Origin: Montifringilla adamsi | Taxonomy: Eukaryota > Chordata > Aves > Passeriformes > Passeridae | NCBI GenBank assembly: GCA_017590115.1 | Contig: JAGGNK010007448.1 | Span: 10,329,324-10,393,323, forward strand | DNA: 64,000 bases | Direction: 5' to 3' | Shown: positions 24,417 through 36,779 of the stretch, piece by piece | Layout: every line of letters begins with the position of its first letter | Numbering within the stretch: position 1 is the stretch's first letter | Made by a program: the position numbers and the translations under genes | Notes under the pieces: model-generated | What the model was told of the DNA's origin: nothing | The model's input: only the letters and a program-made list of their open reading frames with translations | Database searches by the model: none

Positions 24417-24557
24417 CTAGCTGCACGTCCGTGGTGAAGCGCAGCCGGTGGATCATGCTGACTTTGAAGGACTTGTAATGGTGGCTGCTGAGCATGTCCT
24501 GCACCGTGGCAATGTCGATCTGGGGGTCCTCCTCAGAGACCTCTTCTCCTCTGGAAC
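24417..24557 (-). CDS. MAPKAP1: MAPKAP1 coding exon, linker and start of PH domain
   Basis: This 141-nt exon follows the acceptor GTCTTGCAG and ends CAGCTAG before the donor GTAAAC, a weaker donor than the others. It encodes [20 protein letters not shown], then [20 protein letters not shown] and TTDVQLG, matching human residues about 356-403. The second half begins the PH domain. The Arg of HRLRF corresponds to human Arg393, reported to contact PIP3, and the Thr pair in RFTTD includes the equivalent of Thr398, a phosphorylation site reported to regulate SIN1 in mTORC2; both are kept. The linker is the least conserved part, with [12 protein letters not shown] for human SRADGVFEEDSQ. A minisatellite of 18-bp units begins about 255 bp upstream of the acceptor in the intron. 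Confidence 0.96.
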
Positions 24558-24811
24558 CTGCAAGACAAAGCGCGGCTCCTGGAGGGGAGGCTTGGCTCGG
24601 GGCTCTGAACGCCCAGCTCCTGCCTCTGGCACGGGGAAACGCCGCCCTGCAGCCCCGGGCAGCCGGCGAGGCACGGAGCCACCGTGGCCCACACCGTGCT
24701 GTGCCAGCTCCTGGTGGCACAGGGCCGTGGGTAGCCCAGGGGATGGGCAGGGCACCCTGCTGGCCACACACCCTGTCACCCAGCAAGGAGGTCAGAGCTG
24801 CCCAAAAGGCC

Positions 24812-25052
24812 ACCCAGAGGTGTGTGTCCCCAGAGGTGTCTGTCCCCAGAGCTGTGTGTCCCCAGAGATGTCTGTCCCCAGAGGTGTCTGTCCCCAGAGA
24901 TGTCTATCCCCAGAGATGTCTATCCCCAGAGATGTCTGTCCCCAGAGCTGTGTGTCTGTCCCCAGAGGTGTCTGTCCCCAGAACTGTGTATCCCCAGAGG
25001 TGTGTGTCCCCAGAGATGTCTGTCCCCAGAGGTGTCTGTCCCCAGAGGTGCC
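24812..25052. repeat. Minisatellite, about 15 copies of an 18-bp unit (CCCAGAGGTGTCTGTCCC)
   Basis: Units differ mainly at AGAGGTG / AGAGATG / AGAGCTG; two are longer or shorter. Because 18 is a multiple of three, several frames stay open on both strands. It lies 255-495 bp upstream of the splice acceptor of the exon at 24417-24557. Confidence 0.92.
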
Positions 25053-25109
25053 CCTCAATGCCACCCCAATCTCCCACGTGCCAGCAGCACCTCGGGCACG
25101 CTGATGTGA

Positions 25110-25500
25110 AGCTGCACTTTATTTACTGATTAGTATTCTCATTACCACTGCAGGTACTGCCTTTAGAAAAGGCAACAACTCATTAAGCCAAAATGCCAAT
25201 TACTGAAAAAATATAACACGCTTTAAAGATTTTTTACATTTTATGACGTTGGATTAACACCAATTTCAACATTACTATAATGCGATATATAATTGCACAG
25301 AGTCATTTCAATGCCAGCTGCTAATAAAGCACCTCAGCTCGAAATGATCATTCAGATGCTGGTAGATAAAGTGGCATAAATATGTTTGAAAACTGATTTA
25401 GCTTCTTACAGGAGATCCTGAGGAACGACACATTTTGTTTAATATCCTGGCTAATGTAGTCCTGAAAGCTGAACCAACTGCCAGTTCAGAGAACTAAATT
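25110..25500. promoter_or_regulatory. Candidate conserved non-coding element in MAPKAP1 intron
   Basis: AT-rich, non-repetitive island directly beside the 18-bp minisatellite, with TGATTAGTATTCTCATTACC, ATGCCAATTACTG and TATATAATTGCAC. No coding signal. Conservation is suspected from composition and lack of simple repeats only. Confidence 0.3.
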
Positions 25501-26639
25501 TGCTGCAGGAGATTAATGAAAACTTTATATTTTGCTGAAATTTTAATAATGGGAAGATGAGATGATGGAGTTTTAGTACAGGTCTTAAAGCTCCAGCAAA
25601 GCAGGTACCAGCTTGTCAGATTTTTCAGTATTAATTTTGCTTGAGACTTGTACTGTTGGAGTGGCCTCAACACAACACCACTGTGAGCACCTGCTGTTAA
25701 ATGAGTCCAAAACCACATGGGGAGCATAAAGCAGGAGGTTCCCAGGACACAGAATTTCACCACAGCTCTCCCTTCTCACACACCACAGACCCTCCTCTGG
25801 GGAAGGGGGACACCAAAGGGTTAAGCTACAAATTGGGCTGTGCCATTCGACTTGAAAGGATTCCAAAAATCAAATTAAACAGTCTCCATGTGAATTTATG
25901 CAGAGCCATCTTAACACTGCAACCACTCCAAGCTCCAGAATGACAAGATAAATTGTAATGGCTCCTTCCGAGACATTACAATGCATTTTGTCACAGACCC
26001 CCGTGTTAATGTCTCTATACCATGGATTATCATAATGTATCATGTCAAACCCTCATGCTGCACCACTCCAAAGATACACTGAGATACGTCAAACTTTTTG
26101 GTGCACTTAAAAGCATCCTGAGAGGCTGTGGTGTGGCAGTGCCTGGCGGTGAGGCAGGAGGGTGGCGCTGGCACTGGCACTGCTGCTGGAGCCAGCCCGG
26201 ACCCTCCGGGCTGGAAACCAGAGGGGTGTCCCCCCCACCACCCTGTCCCCACGCTGTGGGGTCACAGTGGCACTCTGTGCTGGCACAGGAGCTGTGACAT
26301 GGCAGAACTGACCCCTCCTCCTGACCCTGGCTGCCCACGCAGCCCCCAGGGCAGACCTGAGTCCCTGGGGAACAGAGTTTGGTCACTCGGGCCCCTCTCC
26401 TGACTGGAAACTCTGATTTCAAACGAGACCAGCAATGGAAAAAACAGCAGCAGCTCCATGAGCTGGAAGGCAGGCAGGAGCCAAAGCAGAGGTTTGGGAG
26501 CCAGCTAGGGCAGAGCCTCCTGTGACAGGGACCCCTGGCAGCACCCAGCACCTTGGGAGCAGCACTGGGGTGGCACAGGCAGCCCATTGGACAGAAGGGA
26601 ACCTGCATTTCCTCGATAAAACAACAAAACACAAAGTTA

Positions 26640-27380
26640 ACTGCACTGCAAAAATGTCCCTTATTACTTTAATGTACTAGAATATTGCTTAATGAAAGTT
26701 CTTAATTGCAAGACAATTAATTACATACACAGAGTCCCCAATTACATTTTCCAATAAGACATTGGCTTTGCTATAGGTCTAAAGGCACTAAACCAATTTT
26801 AATATATTAAGACCAATTTCCCTTGAATACTAATTACTATCTAATGATAAAATGAGAAAGAGGAACTTTCCAGAAGTAAGATGGCAAGAATAAAACTAAA
26901 TTAGCCATGAACGGCTTCCTACCACACATAAAGGCATTTCACATTACAAAGTGCAGCCTTCAGTTTAAAGACAAATCTTTGTGCAAGTTAAAAGTTCTGC
27001 ACACTGGAAGCAGTTTATTAGCTTGAATGCTATTAGTAAATGCTGGCTGGAAAGGGGATTTCTCCATACATATTTCTTAATAATGGAAAGTTTTTGTTTC
27101 ATTTAATACCCTGAAATATAAACTTTCTCTTTGCCCAAAGGAATGTGGCTGCTCTTCTCCCAGGAGATGCTTGCCATCATCCATATATATATTTATAAAT
27201 TACTATGAGACTATGAAGAGCACATTTACAAGTAATAGCTGTTACAACAGAGTTTTTTCTGACTGGCACATCAAAGCTAAAAGTATTTCAAATCAAGACA
27301 GAATGCACAAAGTGAATATTTCAGTTTGCTGATAGGATTGGCAAGCCATTATTTTATTAATAGTGCAAAACTGTCAATAT
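26640..27380. promoter_or_regulatory. Candidate conserved non-coding element, about 740 bp, in MAPKAP1 intron
   Basis: One of the longest AT-rich non-repetitive islands in the window, with a dense series of TAATTA-type cores (CTTAATTGC, ACAATTAATTACATAC, CCAATTACATTTTCC, CTAATTACTATCTAATGA). No open frame or splice site pair is convincing. Confidence 0.35.
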
Positions 27381-29278
27381 TTCTCTTCTGATGTCACGCC
27401 AAAAGATAGCTCCTAAGCGCCCCAAAATCCATTTTCTGCTGTGCAGGGGGGAGGCAGGCTCTGCACAAGGCAGGGATTGTGAGTGATCCCACAAGCTGCA
27501 CTGCCCTGGAGCCCCTCTGTGCAGGGCCAGGGCAGGGGGAGCCTGCTGGGCAATGCCATGCCAGCAGGGCTGCAGAGCCTGCTCCTGGATGGGCACACAG
27601 CCTGCTCCCCGAGGGCAGGGAACTGGAGCCAGCAGCCCCCGGACCCCCCACCCCTCTGCAGGGCTCTGTGCAGGAGCAGGGCTCACTTTGGTGTCCCCTG
27701 GCCTGGGAGGGAAGGGGAGCAGGGCAGCACAAGGGCTTCAGGAGGAGGGAGAAGAGTCCCCTCAACACTCTGGCTGACATTTATTTTGAGCCAAGGCTCC
27801 CGAGGCTCTCCTGGAGCAGAGCAGGCTGACTCCTGCTACACCACTTACAGACTTCCAACAGATTTACTCTTTCAGCAATGGTGCAGCCTGAACCCAGTCA
27901 TTCATGGGAGCAAAGACCTGCAGGAGATACAGCTACAGCCACAGCCTGGATTCCTCCACAGATGATGAAGATACATTAAAAATGGAGCATCTACAGTATT
28001 CTTTTAATTACAGAGCCTGGGTTTAAAAAAAATGTTATTTTAAATCACAAGCAAAACCCATGGAAGTATGACTAGTGAGCATCATTTCATAGATTAAAAA
28101 TCAATACAAAAATAATAGGTGGGATGCAGACGTCGGGGAATTCTGGCTTGTGGAAGAGCACAACTCGATTAGTGAGGTCAGAATTGCTCCATTTCCTCAG
28201 CACAGCCCCCCTGCTCCCTCTTGCCAAGGTCTCTCCCACAGTTTCTCAGAACCATTTCATGCAGAAATGAACCAGGAGCACCAGGAACATTTTGGGAGCC
28301 AGTCCCACTCAGGGAGAGCAGCAGCCCCAGCTGGAAGCATCAGTCCCAGCAGCACGGGGAGCTCAGGCTGCTGCCCCTCTCTCGTGCTCCTGCTGCAGCC
28401 AGGGCTGCTTTGGGGATGCTCTGCTGCCATTCTGGGACAAGATGCAGCTGCTGTGGCCAAAAAGCACCAATTGAAAGGTTTAACCTTTGCACAGAAAGAA
28501 CAAACTCTCCCACTACTTGAAGCAGGTTTTTACTATGGCTCTGTGCAGTGCTCTTGGCTGAGGGCAGGACTGTGACTGGCTTTACTCATTAGTACAATCA
28601 ACATTTTTACACAAAATGGAATGAAAGAACACCAAACCTGAGAGCATGGCTGTTGTAAAGAATGAAGAATGGATCAAAATGCCATGGGGAACAAGCACAA
28701 ACTAATGTTAAATATATTTTTTTAAAGTTTCATATTGTTTCAAGTAAAAAAATAAATCAGGAAATAAATATTAGGATCATTAAAACAGTAATAGAATAAA
28801 AATATTTGAGCAGAGCTGAGAGAAGATTATTTGTCTGGCACTTCAAAAATCATCAAACTGCTGTAGTTATTTCTGCATGGCTAATTTCTTTAAATTGTAT
28901 TAGAAAAGCCCAGTGCCTCTGACAGCCACACTGACAGGCACAACACCCTGCAGACCAACCCCTCGACTCACTGAGCAATGTCTGCAGCACAGACAGGTTC
29001 ATATTTCGTGTTTTTCAGGGTTGGCCATAACTTTACAGAGCAGTTTAACAGCAAAAGATTAATCATGAAGTGATAAACAGGATGCAGACTATTTACTAAA
29101 GGTATGAAATCCATCATTTCCCTCTGGAATATTGTTTTGGCACCACGGAGAAGTGCCTCGGGACAGAGAGTCTCGTCAAAATGTACTTGCCCAGACAGTA
29201 CAGCTGGTGTTCCAAAATACATAACTTATGTGAGGTTTAAGCAGTTTACAAGAGCAAAAGTGAAAAGGGGAAACATAC

Positions 29279-29386
29279 TGTTCTCCCGGACAAGGCAGAA
29301 TTCCAAAGTGCTCTGGCTCTCCAAGGTACAGTCTAAATCTACTGGGACATTAGGTTCACTCTGCTTCTCCAGCCGATACTGAGGAC
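29279..29386 (-). CDS. MAPKAP1: MAPKAP1 cassette exon, C-terminal part of Ras-binding domain
   Basis: This 108-nt exon (exactly 36 codons) follows the acceptor TTATGTTTCAG and ends GAGAACA before the donor GTATGT. With the split codons it reads [20 protein letters not shown], then [16 protein letters not shown] and a shared Ser. This is human SIN1 about residues 320-356. Both junctions are phase 1, so skipping keeps the frame, and human isoform 2 lacks this 36-residue segment, so the same alternative splicing is likely in this bird. Skipping would remove the C-terminal half of the Ras-binding domain while leaving CRIM and PH whole. Substitutions relative to human include PVDLDC for AVDLDS and STLEF for SAWEF. 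No coding overlap occurs on the other strand. Confidence 0.95.
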
Positions 29387-32300
29387 CTGAAACATAAAGT
29401 AACTTGTAAAATCATCTGTTCTCTAACAAAGTGATGGCTTAGCACGTTCAACTAACACGAGGTTACTCGCAGCCCAGGAGCACAGCAGGTGGGTGTTGGT
29501 GTCCCAGAGCCCTCTGCCAAAGGAAGGGCCCTGTCAGCAGCTGGAGGATGGTGTGGAAGCAAACAACACATTCCCGCTGTCTCCAGCTGTCCCCTGACCT
29601 GCCAAACCCCTGTCCAACACTCCCACGCTGTCCCTGCAGCAGGTGAGGCTGCACCAAGCCCCTGCCTGGAGTGGGAAACACCCTCAGACCTTGTGTACAA
29701 CCTGGGGGCGTTTTTGGGGCATCTTTCCTGAGTGAGGAAGCCCCCGGTGTTTGCCCCCTGCTGCCCATCCCTCTTGCCTGCACAGAGCACTGGGAAGTAC
29801 CTGGGAAGGAAATCAGCCCTTCCTTGTGGACTGCATCACACAGAGGGACAGATGCTGCTGCTGCTTTGAATGAATGATTTTCACATTTTAACAGTAGATC
29901 TTGAAGGTTCAGGTGCCAGCTTCTTTCTCCCCCAATCAAATCCCCAAAGTAAGGACAACACCACTTCGAAAGCTGTTTTACCGCTACAGAAAATGTATCA
30001 AAAATTGGTTTTACAAAAACTAGGCCATTTAAAAAAATATCTTCTAGTTGAATGGATCCTTAAACTACATGCCTTTACTGGAACAAAACCAGGACACTCT
30101 GATCCAATGCCAGGTGAAGCCCCACGAGCCAGCTCCAGCCCTGCTGTCCTGACAGGGGTTGGGAGAGCTCCTGGCAGGGTGGGGGGAGACCCAAGTGCAC
30201 CAAGTTCCAGGTGGGACCCCGGAGAAGAAAAGCCTTTTCCAAGGGCAGGAGCCAGTGGGGCCAAAGCCCTCCTGTCCTCGCTCCACTCCTGCTCACACCT
30301 GAGAGCTGAAGTGCACACCAAGTTCTCAGCTGTGTATTTTCCACAAACAATAATTTTCTATAAATAATTTTCTATAATCCAGTAAAATAACCTGAACAGA
30401 TACCTGAAAAATCCTAAGTGATTCAAAGCCTCTTTAACCAGGTCTCAAAGTAACAAAAAACCTAGAACTGAAATAACAAAATCTATTCCCTCTCCACCCC
30501 TACTTAAAGGATTTCTGACTGTTTGCTGACTTTGAATTACGAGCATATATATGATGAAATATTTAAAATATATAAAAAAATTAAAGTCTTTCAGCCTCCG
30601 ATGGCATGCCTAAGGAATGGAATTTGTTAGCCAATTAATTTTAAATTCACTACAGCAGAATTTCAATTACAGCTTCTCCTCCCATCTCCCCACGTGAGGC
30701 TGCTTGGCCGGGCGCGCTCCCGCCCCGGGTGGAGCTCTGGGGACTCTCCTTATTCCCAGTGCCACCCAGAGCAGGTGCAGTGCCAGCCTTTCTGCAGCAC
30801 TCAGGAGGCTCCCACCCTGCCCAGCACGACCAGTGGTGGCAGGAGCTGCCCGAGCATCTGCAGTGCAAACCACACAGCACAAAGGAAGGCAAACAGAGCC
30901 AGCACCAACGCTGCTCCTCTCCCCGTTACTGGAAATGTGATTAACTATTTAAATTTAAAATAAATTAGATAAACAGAGGCCTGCTTGTTAGGCAGAAGCA
31001 AAATATACTGAATTGAAACAAATCTCAAAGCAGTAAATCAATTTGGATTTAAAATCTGGCGTAGGTTTAAGAACAGGACCAGCGACAGCAAAACCCAATG
31101 GCTTTGTCTGTTCATCCCAAGCACCTTCCAGAGATTCCTGAGCTACATCCAAGGGCACTGCTGGCACAGACCTGAACATCTGTGCTGCTGGTACCCAGTC
31201 CCAAAGCCCTGCTCAACGGGGGCAAACCCTGACACGATGGAAGGGTCAAAGGCAGGCAGGGCTCGTGGTCCCTCTGCCAGGATCGGATTCCACCAGCTGG
31301 ATCCACCCCAGAGAGCATCAGCCCCATCAGAAACAGTCCCCACGCTGCTGAACCCTGAGGAGAGCCATCAGGGATCACCCCTCAACACGGCTTGCAGGGT
31401 CATTTTTATCTGGAGCAGCTTGAGAACCCCATGATCAGCTAAATTGTTTTACCTGATCAGTTTGTGTCAAGCCTGTATTAACTCTGCTAATAAAGCAGGG
31501 AAATGGAGCTCCAGAGCAGGAACCAGGTCAAGCTGCCTCATGGATAGCTCCTTACAACCAGAAAATACTGAGAAATGAATAAAAAAGTGCAAACAGATTT
31601 TCAGAGAGTATCTACTCTTCAATTATGCTTTAAATATCTGTCCACATTTACATGACCTCTGCTTGCCAACAGATGAAGAACGTCAGGCTGAGTCTGTGGA
31701 GGAGTTTTACTATCAGGCTTCTCTCACAAGTTCAAATGATGTCACTGTAGTAGGAATATTGGATAATTTAATGGTCTCCTAATGGAATCCTGCTCTGTGA
31801 ATTTCAACAAATTTTCAAGTGGCAACACCAAAGATGGATTTTATGGATTTCTGTAATCTGATGCAAATGTTCAATGCAGTTGTAAAATAAACCTTTAAAA
31901 TCCTGGCACAGACTGTCCTGGCCAGTGTCCCAAGCCAAGCTTTCCTGCTGCTGGCAGCTCCCAGGGCCCCTCCTGGGGGTGATCCTCCATCACACACATC
32001 CCTTCCACCTGAATCCCTGTGGAACCCCTCTCACCATGGATTCTGCCCACACATACCCACTTGGCTATTTCAACACAGCCCTTTAGAGACAGGAATGCTC
32101 ATCAGGAACTAAAAACAAGGAAACAGACCCCAAGACCCACAGTCCCCCACGAGCACACAAAGGTGCCTGGGAAGAATCCCACCCTGTAATCAAATTAAGG
32201 GTCCCCCTTGCAGAAGGGAACAGCCACCTGCACACCCACAAACCAATTCTGTTGCCATTTAAGCTGCAAAGCTTTCAGAAAGGGCTTTTGAAAGCACGAC

Positions 32301-33149
32301 CCATCAGTTCTAATTTTTAAAACTTATCCTTTCAGTCAAGACTAGAAAAAGGCCCATTCCAACTTTTATCTCCACTACAAAGTGCTGTTATCTTGGGCTG
32401 TTGTCAGGAGCTCTCTCTCTCTTTCTGCTGACAAGCAGAGACTAGAGAGATAAGATTGGGAACGAATCTCACTTCTCTGAGTAAATAAATAATCAATACT
32501 CATCTAAATGTAAATGAGAAAGTATCCCCCTCTGATAACAGGGCTCTTATCAAACAGCCAATTTTCTGCAGACATTTGGCCTCAACCAAATCACCATCAT
32601 TCAGCCCCAGCCTAATGGCTAAAAATCGTAACTAAATTGAACCGATCACCAGAGATCAACTAAGTTCAGCCATGGCTACTACGGGTTCAAATGTTTGGAA
32701 TGCAATTTTTCCCCCATTAACTTTCAATAGCAATGAAGAATGCCACGGTCAGGGGTGAATCTGCACAATAAACAATACTAACGCTGCAACAGGGAACCAG
32801 GCTTTAAACAAAACCCCAACCAAACCCCTCTCCATCTCCAAACTAGTTACTAGGGTGAAATAAGGATTACAGAAAGAATATTTAATGTTTGTGGAGTTGT
32901 CAAACCTAAACAAAAAAGACAAGTATCAACAAAACCCCTCAAACTGTTGAGAAATGAGGCAATACTTTACAGCATTAGTCTCTGCAACAAAACACATCCC
33001 TGTGCCTGTACATCCCTCTCTTCACCTTCAAGAGCTCCCACAATCCTCACCAACACCCAGTTCCACCTGTGCTACATCAGCTGTTTCTGTTCCCTTTACA
33101 GTCCATGCATTTGTCCAAAACACTTCTGAATTTCCCATTTCCATGACAT

Positions 33150-34230
33150 TTGCCTCCTGAATGTATTCCACTGCGTGAGGAAGAGTATTCCTCTTGTTCC
33201 AATGAGCCACTGCCACCCCAGTGTTTGGGCTGAGCAGCTCCTGTCTCTGAACCACCTCAATAAAACCTTTCCAATGCACTGTCCCCACCACCTGCACTTC
33301 ACCTCTTGTACCCAGTTGTGCCTTTTCCACAGCAGAAAAGCCCTTCCCTCCCAGCATCTGCTCCTCACTTCACGTGCCTGATCCATTTCCACACTCATCC
33401 CTTTCTGCATCTCTTCACTTCTCTTTTTTGAGACAAAATACAGCAATTAAGATGTGGGTACGTTGGGATTTATGGACTCAGTTCCTGATGTTCCATTTGT
33501 CTTTCTGCCTGCTCCTGCATGGAGCTGAGTGTTCAGAGAGCTACCTGTGATGATGCTGGATACTTTTCCTGACTGATGGAAGGTAATTAGAGCCCATCAT
33601 TGTACACATATAGTTACAGTTGCTTTTCACCATGTATATTATTTTGTACTCATTGACACTGAATTCCCTCTCTCGTTTTATTGTCCTGTCACTCAGCACT
33701 GTGGATACCTCTGCAGTGCTTCACAGACAGCTTTTATTTGCACTATTCTTACCTCTTTTGTATCAACAGCACATTTTGTCACATCAGCATTCACATCCTT
33801 TCCGTGCCCCACATTAAGGAACAATGCAGGTTGCACCAGTTCCACTGGAGCTCCACCAGTAACCTAGTTACTAATCACCAAGGGCCATTATTCCTATTCT
33901 TTGTTTCCTGTCTTTTAATCAATTATTAATCCATGTGAGGAGCCTCCTTCTCATCCCGTGACAGCTTAATTGCTTTATGAGCCTTTGTCAAATCTTTTTT
34001 GGGAATCTAAGCATGCCATGGCAAACCCACCACCCCTTTCAGATGGTCTCTGGCTCCCTCTCAGCCTGCTGGAGCACAGCCTGCTCTGCCAAAGCCATGC
34101 CCACCTCTGCCCTGTGTGCTGCATTTGCTCACGTGCCATCCATTAATCCTGCTCTTTGCTAGAGGCTCCTGTTACAATCTCACAGTTTGCCTGGTGAGAA
34201 AGCCCAGGAAAACCTGTCTGTCCTTGAACT
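33150..34230 (-). mobile_element. Old, diverged CR1/L3-type LINE, 3' part (about 1.1 kb)
   Basis: Read on plus, the order of blocks follows the reverse of reptile-type CR1 elements as remembered: CTTTTCCACAGCAGAAAAGC, CTTTTTTGAGAC, AAGATGTGGGTACG, TTCAGAGAGCTACC, GGTAATTAGAGCCCATCATT, ACACATATAGTTAC, CACTGAATTCCCTCTC, ATTGTCCTGTCACTCAGC, TTCCTATTCTTTGTTTCC, TTTTAATCAATTATTAATCC and AGCCTTTGTCAAATC. On minus, CLDSQKRFDKG sits where the reverse transcriptase motif YLDFxKAFDxV would be. Many substitutions mark it as old. The outer limits are approximate. Confidence 0.75.
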
Positions 34231-34381
34231 CCTTCCACAAACCCCTGCCACCTCCCACACTGGGAGCAGCTGGCGTGAGCAACACGTTAAACACCGCGTT
34301 AATGGAGCAGCATCTCCAGCCCTGACCTCAGCACGCTCGGACACTGCTGCCTGCTCACAGGGCTCTGCCAGCACCACGCAA

Positions 34382-34534
34382 CCACAGAATGGCTCAGGGC
34401 AGAAGGGAACCTCACCCAGCCCCTTCCCCTGCCACCCAGGGACACCTTCCCTGTCCCAGGCTGCTCCGAGCCCTGCTCAGCCCGGCCCTGGGCACTGCCA
34501 GGGATCCAGGGGCAGCCACAGCTTCTGTGGGCAA
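34382..34534 (-). mobile_element. CR1 retroposon tail, short and diverged
   Basis: ACCACAGAATGGCTCAGGGC, GCAGAAGGGAACCTCACCCA and GGCAGCCACAGCTTCTGTGG fit the reverse complement of a CR1 3' end, about 150 bp. It lies just beyond the old CR1/L3-like element at 33150-34230 but is a separate, younger insertion. Confidence 0.75.
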
Positions 34535-36779
34535 AGGAAATAACAAAGGAAATGAAAAAATGACAAAGAAAATAAGAAAGAAAAAATCAGAAGTGTGGGC
34601 AGTTAGGCAGCCACGGCGACAGATGCTGGGCAGGAGGGAACAAGCAAAAGGGAACTGAGCACAGGCAGAAGGCAGCAGAGCAGTCAAAAAACCCCTGTTG
34701 ATAAACACTTAACACTGATGTCTGTGGGACTTTCCGTTTCAAGTCCCTCCTTTCACAAGGATTTGTGATTTATTGCTTTGCTGCTCCATCCCTGGGCTTT
34801 GAAAGCGCGATTCCGCTCGAGTTTAAACTATATTTATATTTATTTTTTTGTTATCGCTTTTTTATTATTGCTATAGAAAATATTTGCTGGAAATATGTTG
34901 CAGCTATTACAAGGTCATAAAAAAGAGGAGATTTATGTATTTCTATCATTTCAAATAGTCTGTCAGAAAGTATCAGTCGTGCTAAGTGTAAGACTGCTGG
35001 ATTCCAGTGCTCCCTCCGCCACCACATGGGCAGCAGATGGAGGAATTAAAATAGCTCAGCGCGGAGGCTCCTTGGGTGCTGGCTGGGAGGAGGGAAACCG
35101 AGGCAGCTCCTTGTCCCCTGGGGGAGGCCTGGCCCCCCCTGGATGCTGGACATGGCCCTGGGCTGGGGACGAGCTCCAGGCCATAAACAAAAAGGGCAGA
35201 GGAGGAGCAGGATCATCCCTGCGGAGAGCAGGGAAAGGGGAGCAGGGACAGGGCTCCGGCCTCCTTCCCTGGGAGCTTTCTCAGAACATGACAGAAGGGG
35301 CAGGATTCCATTGTGTGCTTGGCAATGACAATAAAACAACAGAAAATATGTAAACAGTGTGAGAGGAACTGGCTGCAGAGCAGAATGTTTACATCTCCAA
35401 TCCTGCTGCTGCGAGGACGTCTTAAATCTGTTTATCCGCTAAAAATCCCCAAAGCCCCTCAACACCTCTGAAGTGGAATAAAGATTTTATCATTACAAAT
35501 GCAAATACTGGTTAATAAATAAAGATATTTAAATAGTGAAAACAAACTTTTAACATTATGCACAAGCACGAGAGGTTTTTTTTAGCCCAATCTGTTTTTC
35601 CTTAACTTGCACTGTTGTGACATTACCGAATTTTACACACAGTTATCTGCCGCTCTCCACAGAAATACAGATGGTTTTTGTAGAAATAAACAGTCATTTA
35701 TATGAAACAATTGTAAAATAGTTTATGGAAACCAGTGGTGTAATGCATTCAAATAAATGCCAGGCCTGGTTGATGGAGAGCCAAGGTGTTAAATCACACT
35801 GCTCAGGAATTCAGCTGTGGGAAACAGATAGTAAATCCAGAGTGACAGAATTTCCAGTGATGGCAAAGGTTTCTGACATCTAGTCCAGTACACAAAAACT
35901 ACAGCAGTTCAAACCTATTTTACTTAACACTACCTTGACAGCCAGTGAAATTAAAGAATTTAGTCAAAAGCCCCTTAAACAGAAACAAACACTTCATTTC
36001 TGGATTGCTTTTCTGGGGAACAGCAAATGTGCGGCACGCCCAGCAGCAACCCGGGCTGTGCACAAAACAGAAGGGTTTTATTTAATTGCTACCTTTCTGC
36101 ATTAGCAATGTGTAGCCCTAAAAAAAGCTGAGACAAAATCATCGTGTTTGATCTATGACGTAAAGCACCTAGAGCAGAAATCCAACACACAGGTTTTATT
36201 TTAAACTCTGCAGCTGCCCCGCTCTCGGCCCGGCCAGGGCAGGGAATGGTCCCCAAGGGCCGTCCTGGGGCCAGCCCAGGTGGGCATCCCTGGCTGACCA
36301 GCACCAGGGCTCGCCCATGCCTGCATTTTCAAGTGGCAAATGTGCTTTTCCTCGGCTGTGAAGACACCAGTGATTGTTCTGCAGTTTTGGGCAGCACAAG
36401 CACGGCGCACTCGAGGGTTCAAGAGCGCAGAGCAGGGAGGAGCTGGTCCTGTGAAGGTACCAGGGACCAGCACAGCCTCTGTTCATCACAGTGGTGAAAC
36501 AAGCACAAAAATCTCAGTCACCCAAACGCTGAGCTGCCAGTTTAAAATGTCACAGCATTATTAGCAATCCAGAAGAACCAGTAACCACAGGAATTCAATA
36601 CCAACAGAACCAAAACTGTTCAATATTCTACTTTCATTTCGGAGGCTGGGCATGAAAAATTCTTCTGGGCTGATACCCAGCCCCTCAGCAGCCCATGGCA
36701 CAGGGCTAGCTGGCCATTGCTGTTCACACGCTTTATTCCTGGTGAGCTGTTCCACCTACCCCAACACCCCGGGGTCTGC

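Larger units (their letters stand above)
24558..29278 (-). other. MAPKAP1 intron (4.7 kb) between cassette exon and linker exon
   Basis: It has an 18-bp minisatellite at 24812-25052, then two AT-rich islands (25110-25500 and 26640-27380) dense in TAATTA-type cores. Two GC-rich pieces (26100-26600 and 27430-27830) have no recognisable coding content, and the remainder (27960-28900) is AT-rich. Confidence 0.8.

Noticed and set aside
24812..25052. Regular direct repeats that could suggest a CRISPR array
   Set aside because: There are no unique spacers; units are contiguous 18-mers. The genome is vertebrate.
24448..25129. 211- and 218-codon plus-strand frames overlapping an exon
   Set aside because: They are antisense shadows of the exon at 24417-24557 plus the 18-bp repeat, which keeps frames open because its unit is a multiple of three.
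33028..33446. Two overlapping 109- and 116-codon frames on minus
   Set aside because: They fall mainly in the 3' part of an old CR1/L3-type element, beyond its coding region, and resemble no protein I know.
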